From Bacteroidia bacterium (GTDB lineage Bacteria > Bacteroidota > Bacteroidia > Bacteroidales > VadinHA17): a DNA stretch of 16,523 nucleotides. A program made the translations under genes and the position numbers. Below, piece after piece: positions 1 through 6,892 of this stretch. Location of the stretch: contig JAPLEC010000312.1 in the NCBI GenBank assembly GCA_026391515.1, forward strand, positions 1-16,523, read 5' to 3'. How positions within the stretch are numbered: position 1 is the first letter of the stretch; each line of letters opens with the position of its first letter. The notes beneath the pieces were generated by a model that made no database searches, was not told where the DNA came from, and saw only the letters and a list, made by a program, of their open reading frames with translations.

Positions 1-115
1 TATGTTTTTTTTGATCTGCAAAATATTTTTTTAAAACACCAATCAGAAGTTCAATGAATTCAGGGTCGGTTATAAAGAAACTATCAGAAGATAAACCTGA
101 CTGATAATGCTCCGT

Positions 116-340
116 TCATTCCGTTCCACCCTGTTGTACCGGCAAGAATATCGTTCCGAAAAAACCTCCCGGAGTTCCTGCGACTATACCCTCAAGTACG
201 TTAGTCTTATTTATAAAATGCCGGAGTGTCAAACCATAAGGAATACCAGCCCTCAACCCGGCGCTCGTCCTGTAAGCCTGTCCGCTTGATACAGCGCTAA
301 AAAATAAAAATAAAAACAGAAGTAAGAAATTTCTTTTCAT
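116..340 (-). CDS. Short secreted outer-membrane-type protein, probably truncated
   Basis: This 74-residue product starts at an ATG 13 bp after the mpl stop and is probably cotranscribed with it. Residues 1-20 form a clear Sec signal peptide (MKR followed by a long Leu/Phe stretch and a VSSGQA cleavage region). The following segment (SAGLRAG, GLTLRHF, LEGIV, GGFFGT) resembles the first strands of small Bacteroidota outer-membrane beta-barrels. The mature part is only about 54 residues, too short for a barrel. After the TGA at 118-116 the same frame stays open for 38 more codons to the window edge. A -1 shift at a six-T run gives a different 24-residue tail ending in Phe, the usual last residue of a beta-barrel. 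I therefore think it is a broken gene, or one whose remainder is misread. A longer start at 406 would overlap mpl and hide the signal peptide, so I chose 340. The exact function is unknown. Confidence 0.5.
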   Translation of the reverse strand: MKRNFLLLFLFLFFSAVSSGQAYRTSAGLRAGIPYGLTLRHFINKTNVLEGIVAGTPGGFFGTIFLPVQQGGTE

Positions 341-353
341 GTCAGTAGAAAAA

Positions 354-1718
354 CTATTTAATATGTAACAATTCTTCAGAAAGCATTTTAATATTACATC
401 CATCATAATCCCCGGAACTCATAAAAAGATAGACCGGGTTCCGGAAATTTTGTTTTTTTATAAACGAGAACATTTCTGATGAATTGTCATATACTCTGAT
501 ATTTATTGCCCCGAATGCTTTATTGACCTCTTCCATAGAAAGATATGGAAGCTTCTTCAGCTGAATTGCATGAGGATTATAATAGACAAACGGGAATGAA
601 GCTTTATCAAGAGTTCCTTTGTAAAGCGGAAGGAAATCAATGTTCAGGCTTGAGTAGGTATGAAGCTCTATACACGCTATTATCTCTCTCCCGGGATACC
701 TTGATGATATAGCTTCGACAGTCGCTTTGACCTTTGATGGCGAATGTGCAAAATCGAGATAAACAACCCCGTTTTCATTTTCATTCAGCTTTTGCAGTCT
801 TTTGGAGGTTCCTTCAAAGCTCTGAACAGCTTCATAAAAATCATCTTCTGAAATTCCTGTTGCAAGGCAAGCCTCCTTTGCAGCTGAAAGATTCTGCATA
901 TTATGCTCTCCGAAAATCTTAACAGGAATAACACGGTTATGTGTGGCAGCATAAAAGCCTGTCTTATTCTGAAAATAACCATGAACCTTATAAGGTGTCT
1001 TTCTGATTTTGTTAGTTGCTGCGAGAGCGATCTTTCTTACTTCCGGATCTCCATCAAAATAAATCAGGCATCCTCCTTCTGAGATTTTTTCTATAAAAAT
1101 TTTAAATTGTTCGACATAATTTTCAAAAGTCGGAAAGACATTCATATGATCCCAGGCGATACCGTTAAGTATAGCTATATCAGGTATATAAAGATGGAAT
1201 TTTGGTCTCCGGTCAATAGCAGACGTAAGGTATTCATCGCCTTCGAGCACTGCTATTTCTGAGTTGTCAGATAAGCCCACCATTGTTTCGTAACCATCAA
1301 TTGATGACCCGACCATATAATCAAAATTAATCTTCAGGAATTTCAGGACATGCATGATCAGCGCAGTGGTTGTTGTTTTACCATGACTTCCGGCAACAAC
1401 GATCCTTTTTTTATTTTTTGTCTGTTCATAAATGTATTCGGGGAATGACATTATTCTAATGCCAAGCTCCGTTGCCCGTATAAGTTCAGTATTATCCACC
1501 CTGGCATGCATTCCAAGGATAACGATATCAATCTCTTTTGTTATTGAATCAGCATTCCATCCTTCTTTTACCGGCAGAAGGCCATATTGGGCCAATCGCG
1601 ATTTAGAAGGTTCAAATATCTCATCGTCCGAGCCTGTAACTTTATAACCTTTTTTATAAAGGGCAATAGCAAGATTGTGCATCACCGCTCCGCCGATGGC
1701 AATGAAATGTACTCTCAT
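354..1718 (-). CDS. mpl: UDP-N-acetylmuramate:L-alanyl-gamma-D-glutamyl-meso-diaminopimelate ligase (Mpl)
   Basis: This cytoplasmic Mur-family ligase attaches recycled murein tripeptide to UDP-MurNAc with ATP, which feeds peptidoglycan recycling. The 454-residue protein has the full three-domain layout. A Rossmann-like N-terminal domain starts MRVHFIAIGG. The ATP P-loop GSHGKTTTT is at about 110-118. GDEY is at 160-163, followed by the Mur-type LNGIAWDHMNVF segment at 184-195. GEHNMQNLSAA is at 270-280. The C-terminal domain begins near FEGTSKRLQ (301) and includes DFAHSPSKV (322-330). MurC is the main alternative, but the N-terminal and DFAHSP motifs and the length fit Mpl better. Its ATG (1718-1716) directly abuts the TAA of the upstream TIM-barrel gene, which suggests translational coupling. 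The location behind a polysaccharide lyase and a sugar isomerase is unusual for a recycling gene. Confidence 0.88.
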   Translation of the reverse strand: MRVHFIAIGGAVMHNLAIALYKKGYKVTGSDDEIFEPSKSRLAQYGLLPVKEGWNADSITKEIDIVILGMHARVDNTELIRATELGIRIMSFPEYIYEQTKNKKRIVVAGSHGKTTTTALIMHVLKFLKINFDYMVGSSIDGYETMVGLSDNSEIAVLEGDEYLTSAIDRRPKFHLYIPDIAILNGIAWDHMNVFPTFENYVEQFKIFIEKISEGGCLIYFDGDPEVRKIALAATNKIRKTPYKVHGYFQNKTGFYAATHNRVIPVKIFGEHNMQNLSAAKEACLATGISEDDFYEAVQSFEGTSKRLQKLNENENGVVYLDFAHSPSKVKATVEAISSRYPGREIIACIELHTYSSLNIDFLPLYKGTLDKASFPFVYYNPHAIQLKKLPYLSMEEVNKAFGAINIRVYDNSSEMFSFIKKQNFRNPVYLFMSSGDYDGCNIKMLSEELLHIK

Positions 1719-2585
1719 TTAAACATCACAGATTTGGATGCATTTTTTCAATGAGGCCAGCTTGTCTTTTTGTGAAGGTACGAATTCCTGTCCGACAAAT
1801 CCTTTGTATCCTGCTTTGACTATCGCCTGCATTATTGCAGGGTAATAGAGCTCCTGAGTTTCGTCGAGTTCATGCCGGCCGGGTACTCCGCCTGTATGAA
1901 TATGCCCGATGTACCTGATATATTTAGTAATGGTTTCAATGATGTTGCCTTCCATAATCTGCATATGATAAATGTCGTACAGAAGTTTAAAATTTTCAGA
2001 TCCTACCATTTCACAAAGAGCAGCTCCCCATGTTGTCTTGTCACACTGATAATCTTTATGTCCGTAACTGTTTAAAAGTTCCATAATTATTGTCACACCA
2101 TATTTTTCTGCTGAAGGAATAATTTTATGGATTCCCTGAGCGCAGTTTATCAGCCCCTCATTATCGTTCTGCCCTTCACGATTTCCGGAAAAACAGATCA
2201 GATTTGGAACTCCTGCAGCAGCAGCTTTCGGAATCATTTTTTCAAAATCGGCAGTTAATTTTTCATGATTCGCAATACGATTAAATCCTTTAGGAATACC
2301 CCAATCGGTGGCATAACCTACAGCGCATTTAAGACCATATTTTTGAACAGTTGCCCAGTCTTTTTCCTCAAGCAGCTCAATAGATTCAATACCCATCTCT
2401 TTGCAGGCTTTCGCAAAATCTTCAAGAGGAATATCATTATAACACCACTGGCTTACTGAATGATGGATATTACCTTTCAGCTTCTGATTTTCTTCACCTG
2501 GCCTGCTGAAACCTTTGGCGAAAGGAGTACCGGCAGCGACGATTGCTGCTCCTGCCATTTTACCAATCATGTTTCTTCTTGTCAT
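1719..2585 (-). CDS. Tat-exported hydroxypyruvate-isomerase-like TIM-barrel protein
   Basis: This 288-residue protein belongs to the sugar phosphate isomerase/epimerase (AP endonuclease 2-like) TIM-barrel superfamily and is closest in motif pattern to hydroxypyruvate isomerase (Hyi). Residues 1-24 begin TRRNMIGK followed by an Ala/Gly-rich hydrophobic stretch, which is a twin-arginine export signal, so it probably acts in the periplasm. Candidate metal and catalytic residues are Glu169 (IIMELLN), Asp204 and His207 (LLYDIYHMQIMEGN), His228/His230 (GHIHTGGVPGRHE) and Glu267 (GFVGQEF). Cytoplasmic Hyi interconverts hydroxypyruvate and tartronate semialdehyde. The exported versions common in Bacteroidota and Planctomycetes are mostly uncharacterised and may instead isomerise or epimerise a sugar or keto-sugar. 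It lies 22 bp after the heparinase-like gene and directly abuts mpl. The family call is firm and the substrate is not known. Confidence 0.8.
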   Translation of the reverse strand: MTRRNMIGKMAGAAIVAAGTPFAKGFSRPGEENQKLKGNIHHSVSQWCYNDIPLEDFAKACKEMGIESIELLEEKDWATVQKYGLKCAVGYATDWGIPKGFNRIANHEKLTADFEKMIPKAAAAGVPNLICFSGNREGQNDNEGLINCAQGIHKIIPSAEKYGVTIIMELLNSYGHKDYQCDKTTWGAALCEMVGSENFKLLYDIYHMQIMEGNIIETITKYIRYIGHIHTGGVPGRHELDETQELYYPAIMQAIVKAGYKGFVGQEFVPSQKDKLASLKKCIQICDV

Positions 2586-2607
2586 AATATTTGAATTCAG
2601 TTTAATA

Positions 2608-4512
2608 TTACTTTGCTGTTGTTTTCGGCCATTCTGAAAGCTTCTTTGCCGATATTACCGTATTTTCGGCTGCACCATCCGGAAGAAGCAGAACTGATAA
2701 TGTAACATTCGAATTTGCTGCAATAGTTGTCTCAAAACCAACCATTATTATGCCCGGATTTGCAGCATCATAAGTGTTGGGAGGATCAGTACTCCATGTT
2801 TTCATGGTTATTGAAGCAGGCTCTATCACCTTCAGAATCAGTTTTTTGCCGTTTTTTATAAGTTCGACAGTGTTACTTCCGGTGATTGTAACAGTTGCAG
2901 AAGTTGCCATATTCCACCTGATCAGAGTTTCCGCTGAAAGTGTTTTTACTTCATCCCTTATCATAACATACTGGTTGTCAATAAGAGCAATTCCCCTGAT
3001 TGATTTATTAAGCAATCCGTTATAAACTGGTGACAGGTCAGAAATAGCATTGAGCATCGATGGTTGATCTGAATATGAGTCAATGGATGTTTTCCCTCCG
3101 GCTTTTTGCAGCTGGTTGTTTATGGTAAGTGTATTATGTGCCATGTTATTATACCTGAATACTTGCCAGCGTTCCGAACTCTGGGACATGTTCCAGAGAT
3201 CAACTCCGGCTGATTCAAGTGAATTGTAATCCTGGCTTCCAAAATCCATTGCCCAACGTTCGCCATTTGCATCAAAGACAAATGATCCGACATCCATATG
3301 TCCGTGATTTACTGAAGGTGAACCGGCTTTGAGGCCAACAAAAACAGCTGCCGGATCGCTCCATGAAGATCGCATCAATGCAACCGGATTATCACCTTGT
3401 CCGACCCAAATATTTTTGGAAGGAGCAGTAATACTTCCGAAAGGAAATCCATTACTCCAGATAAGAACGGCGGGCAGTATCCTGTCATTAGGAATGTTTT
3501 TGTTAAGAATAAGATATCTTTCCGACCATAAAACAGAAGGATCATCAAGTCTGTTCCCAAACCAGAACATTGCCGGATTCATTGATGCTCCGGTTCCGCA
3601 ATCTGAATAATTAAATGGTATCCCTTTTGGTCCGATCATGTTTTCCAGATAGCCTGGAGTTTTTAAGAATCCTGGCTGAACAGAAAGAACATAATTATTG
3701 CCAAAAGCCTTTTCCATGGCGCTCAGGAACAAAACATGAAAGCTTGTCCCGTAACCCCAATAGCCAAAGCCTTCAGGATATGCCCCGTCTGGCTCATATT
3801 CATTCATCGGGAGTGCTGTAGAAGTCAATGCCCTTTCAATGACATCTGTGGCCAGCTCTTTTTCGTCCTCATATACAGCCAGTGCCCCGAATGTCATTCC
3901 TGCATTGCAAACCTGGTTCCAGTTATTTGATGATGTTAAAAACCAGTTATATGAAGAATTAAAGGATGGCTTCAGACCCTTTTCTACGATTGCTGTTTTT
4001 ATTATTTTCCTTGATTCTGCCGACAATTTATCATAAAGCCAGTCATACCCTATTGCTACTCCCATAGTCATTTCTGCAACATCCAGAAAATGAGATGGAT
4101 TCCAGTCAGTGAATGCAGAAACGGCAAGCATTTCCTTTTCTGCCCTGTCAAGATATTTTGAATCTCCTATCATCCTGTAAGAGTAAGAAAGAAAAAAGAT
4201 CCTGCGAAGCGCTTCCCTTGATTTGTCAAGCAATCTTCTGCCAATGAGAACTCTCTCAACAGGAGCTTTAGTTAAAATTTTATCAGATTCGCTCAGAATG
4301 AAGGCGTGGTATGATTGCCAGACACTTCCGGAAACGACCGTTTGACCGATCAATGTCTCTTCACCTTTCAGAAGGAGGATCCTGGGGTGCAGAGGTGGAA
4401 CTTCAGTAATAATATTATCTTCAGTAATATTCTTTTCTTCCTTCTTTTTATTGCAGAAAGCACAAGTAGTCAGAATTGTAACAGCTAACAGTTGAATAGC
4501 ATATTTTTTCAT
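2608..4512 (-). CDS. Heparinase II/III-family polysaccharide lyase, exported
   Basis: This 634-residue exported enzyme probably cleaves an acidic (uronate-containing) polysaccharide by beta-elimination. Residues 1-20 are a signal peptide (MKKYAIQLLAV...) with Cys17 in an imperfect lipobox LTTC, so it may be a lipoprotein. The N-terminal alpha-helical toroid covers roughly 45-350, with NNWNQVCNAG at about 196-205 and YPEGFGYWGYG at about 245-255. The C-terminal Hepar_II_III beta-sheet domain follows, with NHGHMDVGSF at about 402-411, AMDFG at about 422-426 and MAHNTL at about 457-462. His403, His405, Asp423 and His459 lie in the order and spacing of the catalytic and zinc residues of Pedobacter heparinase II (PL21). 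The actual substrate (heparin-like, alginate or other) cannot be read from sequence. An upstream start at 4563 is possible but would bury the signal peptide and overlap a promoter-like motif, so I prefer 4512. It is the first gene of the minus-strand run. Confidence 0.85.
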   Translation of the reverse strand: MKKYAIQLLAVTILTTCAFCNKKKEEKNITEDNIITEVPPLHPRILLLKGEETLIGQTVVSGSVWQSYHAFILSESDKILTKAPVERVLIGRRLLDKSREALRRIFFLSYSYRMIGDSKYLDRAEKEMLAVSAFTDWNPSHFLDVAEMTMGVAIGYDWLYDKLSAESRKIIKTAIVEKGLKPSFNSSYNWFLTSSNNWNQVCNAGMTFGALAVYEDEKELATDVIERALTSTALPMNEYEPDGAYPEGFGYWGYGTSFHVLFLSAMEKAFGNNYVLSVQPGFLKTPGYLENMIGPKGIPFNYSDCGTGASMNPAMFWFGNRLDDPSVLWSERYLILNKNIPNDRILPAVLIWSNGFPFGSITAPSKNIWVGQGDNPVALMRSSWSDPAAVFVGLKAGSPSVNHGHMDVGSFVFDANGERWAMDFGSQDYNSLESAGVDLWNMSQSSERWQVFRYNNMAHNTLTINNQLQKAGGKTSIDSYSDQPSMLNAISDLSPVYNGLLNKSIRGIALIDNQYVMIRDEVKTLSAETLIRWNMATSATVTITGSNTVELIKNGKKLILKVIEPASITMKTWSTDPPNTYDAANPGIIMVGFETTIAANSNVTLSVLLLPDGAAENTVISAKKLSEWPKTTAK

Positions 4513-4536
4513 TCCGGATTTTAGTTCTATCCACTG

Positions 4537-4570
4537 CAAAGTAACACAAAAATCAAAAACCATTTATCAA
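4537..4570 (-). promoter_or_regulatory. Possible Bacteroidota-type promoter for the heparinase-like operon
   Basis: On the minus strand a TTG (4570-4568) is followed after 23 bases by TTACTTTG (4544-4537). The second box differs at one position from the Bacteroidota -7 consensus TAnnTTTG. It ends 24 bases before the preferred ATG at 4512. The spacing is at the long end for this promoter class, so confidence is low. Confidence 0.25.
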
Positions 4571-4583
4571 CCTTATAAAGTCT

Positions 4584-4591
4584 TATATTTG
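4584..4591 (+). promoter_or_regulatory. Candidate -7 box for the PLD-type gene
   Basis: TATATTTG matches the Bacteroidota -7 consensus TAnnTTTG exactly and lies 20 bases before the ATG at 4612, in the 99-bp divergent intergenic region. I found no convincing TTG or TTTG -33 partner at the expected distance. Confidence 0.4.
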
Positions 4592-4611
4592 TAACAGGAA
4601 AAGATACATAT

Positions 4612-5796
4612 ATGAAAATCCGTTCGCCGGAAATAGAATACAGAAGCGGACATCAGGTAAAGCTGATTCAGAGCGGAGAATCTTTTTTTGCATCTGTAGA
4701 AGATGTCATTGATGCAGCAAAACACTTCATTCATTTCCAGACATATATTATTGATGAAGATGAAACAGGTATCAGAATTATAAATGCATTGATCAGAGCT
4801 GCAAAAAGAGGTGTCAGGATATATCTGCTTCTTGATGCCTTTGGAACAAAGTACCTCTCTAACGAATTGATTAACAGCATAGAAGAATCAGGGATCCTGT
4901 TTCGTTTTTTTTCTCCGACATTTATAACCAAAGGGTTCCAGTTAAGTCTGCGGCTCCATTCCAAGGTGGTTATTGTTGATGGAGAAGTTGCAATTATTGG
5001 TGGTATGAACTATGCCAACCGTTATCATGGCTTTGATTCCAAAAAAGCATGGCTCGATTTTGCAGTTTTAATAAAAGGGCCTGAATGTGTTCAGATACTT
5101 TCAATTATCAAGAAACTCTGGAATAAAAAGTTTCTTCCAAAAGAAGAACGTTCTCATGAAATTATTTATACACCGGTTTTATATGATGAGAATTTTAAAC
5201 TTAAAGTCTTACAAAACAACTGGTACAGAAACAAAATTGAGATATTGAGAAGCTATAGAACTGCCCTCAAACAAGCTCAGACAAGAATGATAATTATGGC
5301 CAGCTATTTTCTGCCCGGGCGTAATGAAAGAAAGCTTTTAAAAAATGCCAGTCTCAGAGGTGTCGATATAACAATCGTTCTTGCTGCAGAATCTGATGCT
5401 CCGATGTTCGATAGAGCAACTCATTTTCTTTACGATTTCATTCTCCAGAACAAAATTAAAATTTATGAATACCTGCCGTCAAACCTCCATGCAAAGGTTG
5501 CAACTGTTGATGGAAAGTGGTGTACAATAGGCAGTTATAACATGAACCACATTAGTGATTATGCGAGTATAGAGATAAATGTGGGAATCCTTAATGAAGA
5601 ATTTACACAAAAATTTGAAGAAGTCCTGAGGAACATCATCCAAAATGATTGTCATCAGATAACTATTGAGGAGCATTCCCGACGGCGGACCTGGTTCTTC
5701 AGACTTTCAGGGTGGTTCTCGTACCAGATGATAAGGTTGATGATGAGGATAATGTACCAGTTAACTACGAAGAAAAAGAAACCTCATATAGCTTAA
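4612..5796 (+). CDS. Cardiolipin synthase / phospholipase D-family protein (soluble ClsB-like)
   Basis: This 394-residue protein has two phospholipase D HKD motifs. The first is LHSKVVIVDGEVAIIGGMN with His116, Lys118 and Asp123. The second is LHAKVATVDGKWCTIGSYN with His293, Lys295 and Asp300. The paired arrangement and length match bacterial cardiolipin synthases, which move a phosphatidyl group between phosphatidylglycerol or phosphatidylethanolamine molecules to make cardiolipin at the inner membrane. It lacks the two N-terminal transmembrane helices of ClsA-type enzymes and starts directly with the catalytic region, like E. coli ClsB (about 413 residues). The C-terminus (about 360-390) is amphipathic and basic (RRRTWFF...MMRIMYQLTTKKKK) and could bind membrane peripherally. 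A metallo-hydrolase gene follows 25 bp downstream and is probably cotranscribed. Another PLD-type transferase or nuclease cannot be excluded. Confidence 0.82.
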   Translation: MKIRSPEIEYRSGHQVKLIQSGESFFASVEDVIDAAKHFIHFQTYIIDEDETGIRIINALIRAAKRGVRIYLLLDAFGTKYLSNELINSIEESGILFRFFSPTFITKGFQLSLRLHSKVVIVDGEVAIIGGMNYANRYHGFDSKKAWLDFAVLIKGPECVQILSIIKKLWNKKFLPKEERSHEIIYTPVLYDENFKLKVLQNNWYRNKIEILRSYRTALKQAQTRMIIMASYFLPGRNERKLLKNASLRGVDITIVLAAESDAPMFDRATHFLYDFILQNKIKIYEYLPSNLHAKVATVDGKWCTIGSYNMNHISDYASIEINVGILNEEFTQKFEEVLRNIIQNDCHQITIEEHSRRRTWFFRLSGWFSYQMIRLMMRIMYQLTTKKKKPHIA

Positions 5797-5821
5797 TTAA
5801 ATACATAAAAGATCTCTTTGA

Positions 5822-6667
5822 ATGAAGCTTCACCTGTTTAATATTTCAAATTTCAAGGTCGATGGCGGCGCCATGTTTGGTGTCATTCCGAAAGCACTCT
5901 GGTCGCGGATTTATCCTGCCGATGAAAATAACATGATTGTTCTTACACTTCGTTCACTTATAGTGGAAACAGATGGCCATATAATTTTACTGGATACCGG
6001 TTATGGCAACAAACAAGATGAAAAATTTTTCCGGCACGTTTACCTGCATGGTGGAGAAGGATTGCTTAATGGCTTAAAATCAATTGGATACACTCCTGAA
6101 AACATAACTGATGTTGTTCTGACACATCTGCATGCCGATCATTGCGGAGGTTGTGCCAGAAAAAAATCAGTTGGTGCAGGTTATGAACTTGTATTTCCAA
6201 ATGCAATTTACCATGTCAGCAGGGAACAATGGGAGTGGGCTTCAGAAAATAATCTGCGGGAAGCCGATGCTTTCCTTGAAGAAAATATTCTTCCAATTTC
6301 TCAGAGCGGCAGGCTTAACCTGGTTGATGAGGAAGGTGAATTATTTAAAGGTTTTTCAATCAGGATGTGTTATGGACATACTCCGGGCTTAATGATTCCT
6401 GTAATTAAATATAAAAATAAAACACTTGTTTATACCGGAGATCTTATTCCGACAACAGCACATATTCCGCTTATCTGGAATATGAGCTATGATATTGAGT
6501 CTTTAAAAACAATTGAAGAGAAGAAATCGATTCTTCAGGAAGCCCTGAAGGGCAATTATATTCTTGTATTCCAGCATGATATATTTGTAGAATGCTGTAC
6601 GCTGGAGATGTCTCCCAAAGGTATCAGAGCAAAAGAAAAATTCAGTTTTAGCAATATTTCTTTTTAA
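5822..6667 (+). CDS. Metallo-beta-lactamase-fold hydrolase (AHL-lactonase-like subgroup)
   Basis: This 281-residue cytoplasmic protein has the complete dinuclear-metal set of the MBL fold: THLHADHCGG with His102, His104, Asp106 and His107; CYGHTPG with His186; VYTGD with Asp207; and QHD with His252. LLDTGYG (57-63) is the usual preceding Asp turn. The arrangement resembles the family that includes N-acyl-homoserine lactonases and related esterases, but those motifs are shared by many hydrolases, so the substrate is open. There is no signal peptide. It follows the PLD-type gene by 25 bp, which suggests a common transcript and perhaps a lipid-related role. The TAA stop (6665-6667) lies inside the left arm of a large inverted repeat, so the insertion boundary of that repeat may define the C-terminus. 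Confidence 0.82.
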   Translation: MKLHLFNISNFKVDGGAMFGVIPKALWSRIYPADENNMIVLTLRSLIVETDGHIILLDTGYGNKQDEKFFRHVYLHGGEGLLNGLKSIGYTPENITDVVLTHLHADHCGGCARKKSVGAGYELVFPNAIYHVSREQWEWASENNLREADAFLEENILPISQSGRLNLVDEEGELFKGFSIRMCYGHTPGLMIPVIKYKNKTLVYTGDLIPTTAHIPLIWNMSYDIESLKTIEEKKSILQEALKGNYILVFQHDIFVECCTLEMSPKGIRAKEKFSFSNISF

Positions 6668-6763
6668 CCACAAAGGACACAAAGTTCTCACTAAGAGCAC
6701 TAAGGAATTTGGTGCCCTTCTTTGTGCTCTTCGTGATTTCCCTTTGTGCTCTTTGTGGTTAAA
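6663..6763. repeat. Imperfect palindrome of ACAAAG-type repeat units, possible terminator
   Basis: The left arm (6663-6684, containing AACCACAAAGGACACAAAG) pairs with the right arm (6742-6763, containing CTTTGTGCTCTTTGTGGTT) with two mismatches over 22 bases. The inner parts also pair imperfectly: CACTAAGAGCACTAAGG on the left against the ...TTTGTGCTCTTCGTG segment on the right, around a loop near GGAATTTGGTGC. Each arm is itself built of an about 11-12 bp unit of the form CACAAAGRRCAC. Repeats of this type are widespread as interspersed intergenic elements in environmental bacterial genomes. It overlaps the stop codon of the upstream gene, and its RNA could fold into a long hairpin that ends or stabilises that transcript. 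Confidence 0.75.
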
Positions 6764-6807
6764 GAACAATTTCTAATATAAAATACTTTTCATTGTTTGT
6801 TATATCA

Positions 6808-6838
6808 TTTGTTTTTATATTTGATAATCATAGATTTG
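6808..6838 (+). promoter_or_regulatory. Bacteroidota-type promoter for fumarase
   Basis: TTTG (6808-6811), a 19-base spacer and TAGATTTG (6831-6838) match the Bacteroidota -33/-7 promoter (TTTG, TAnnTTTG) with good spacing. The -7 box ends 54 bases before the ATG at 6893. A second, overlapping TAnnTTTG (TATATTTG, 6816-6823) has a TTG at 6793-6795, 20 bases upstream, so there could be two start points. Confidence 0.6.
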
Positions 6839-6892
6839 ATTTAAAGATTAATTCATGTAATTATTTCATTGTTAATAAAATAACAGAAAATC

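Noticed and set aside
107..289. 60-codon plus-strand open frame at the left edge
   Set aside because: It is antisense to the better-supported signal-peptide-bearing reading frame and shows no protein-like features.
6503..6769. 88-codon minus-strand open frame across the inverted repeat
   Set aside because: Its N-terminal part translates repeat sequence and the rest is antisense to the metallo-hydrolase. No start context or motif supports it.
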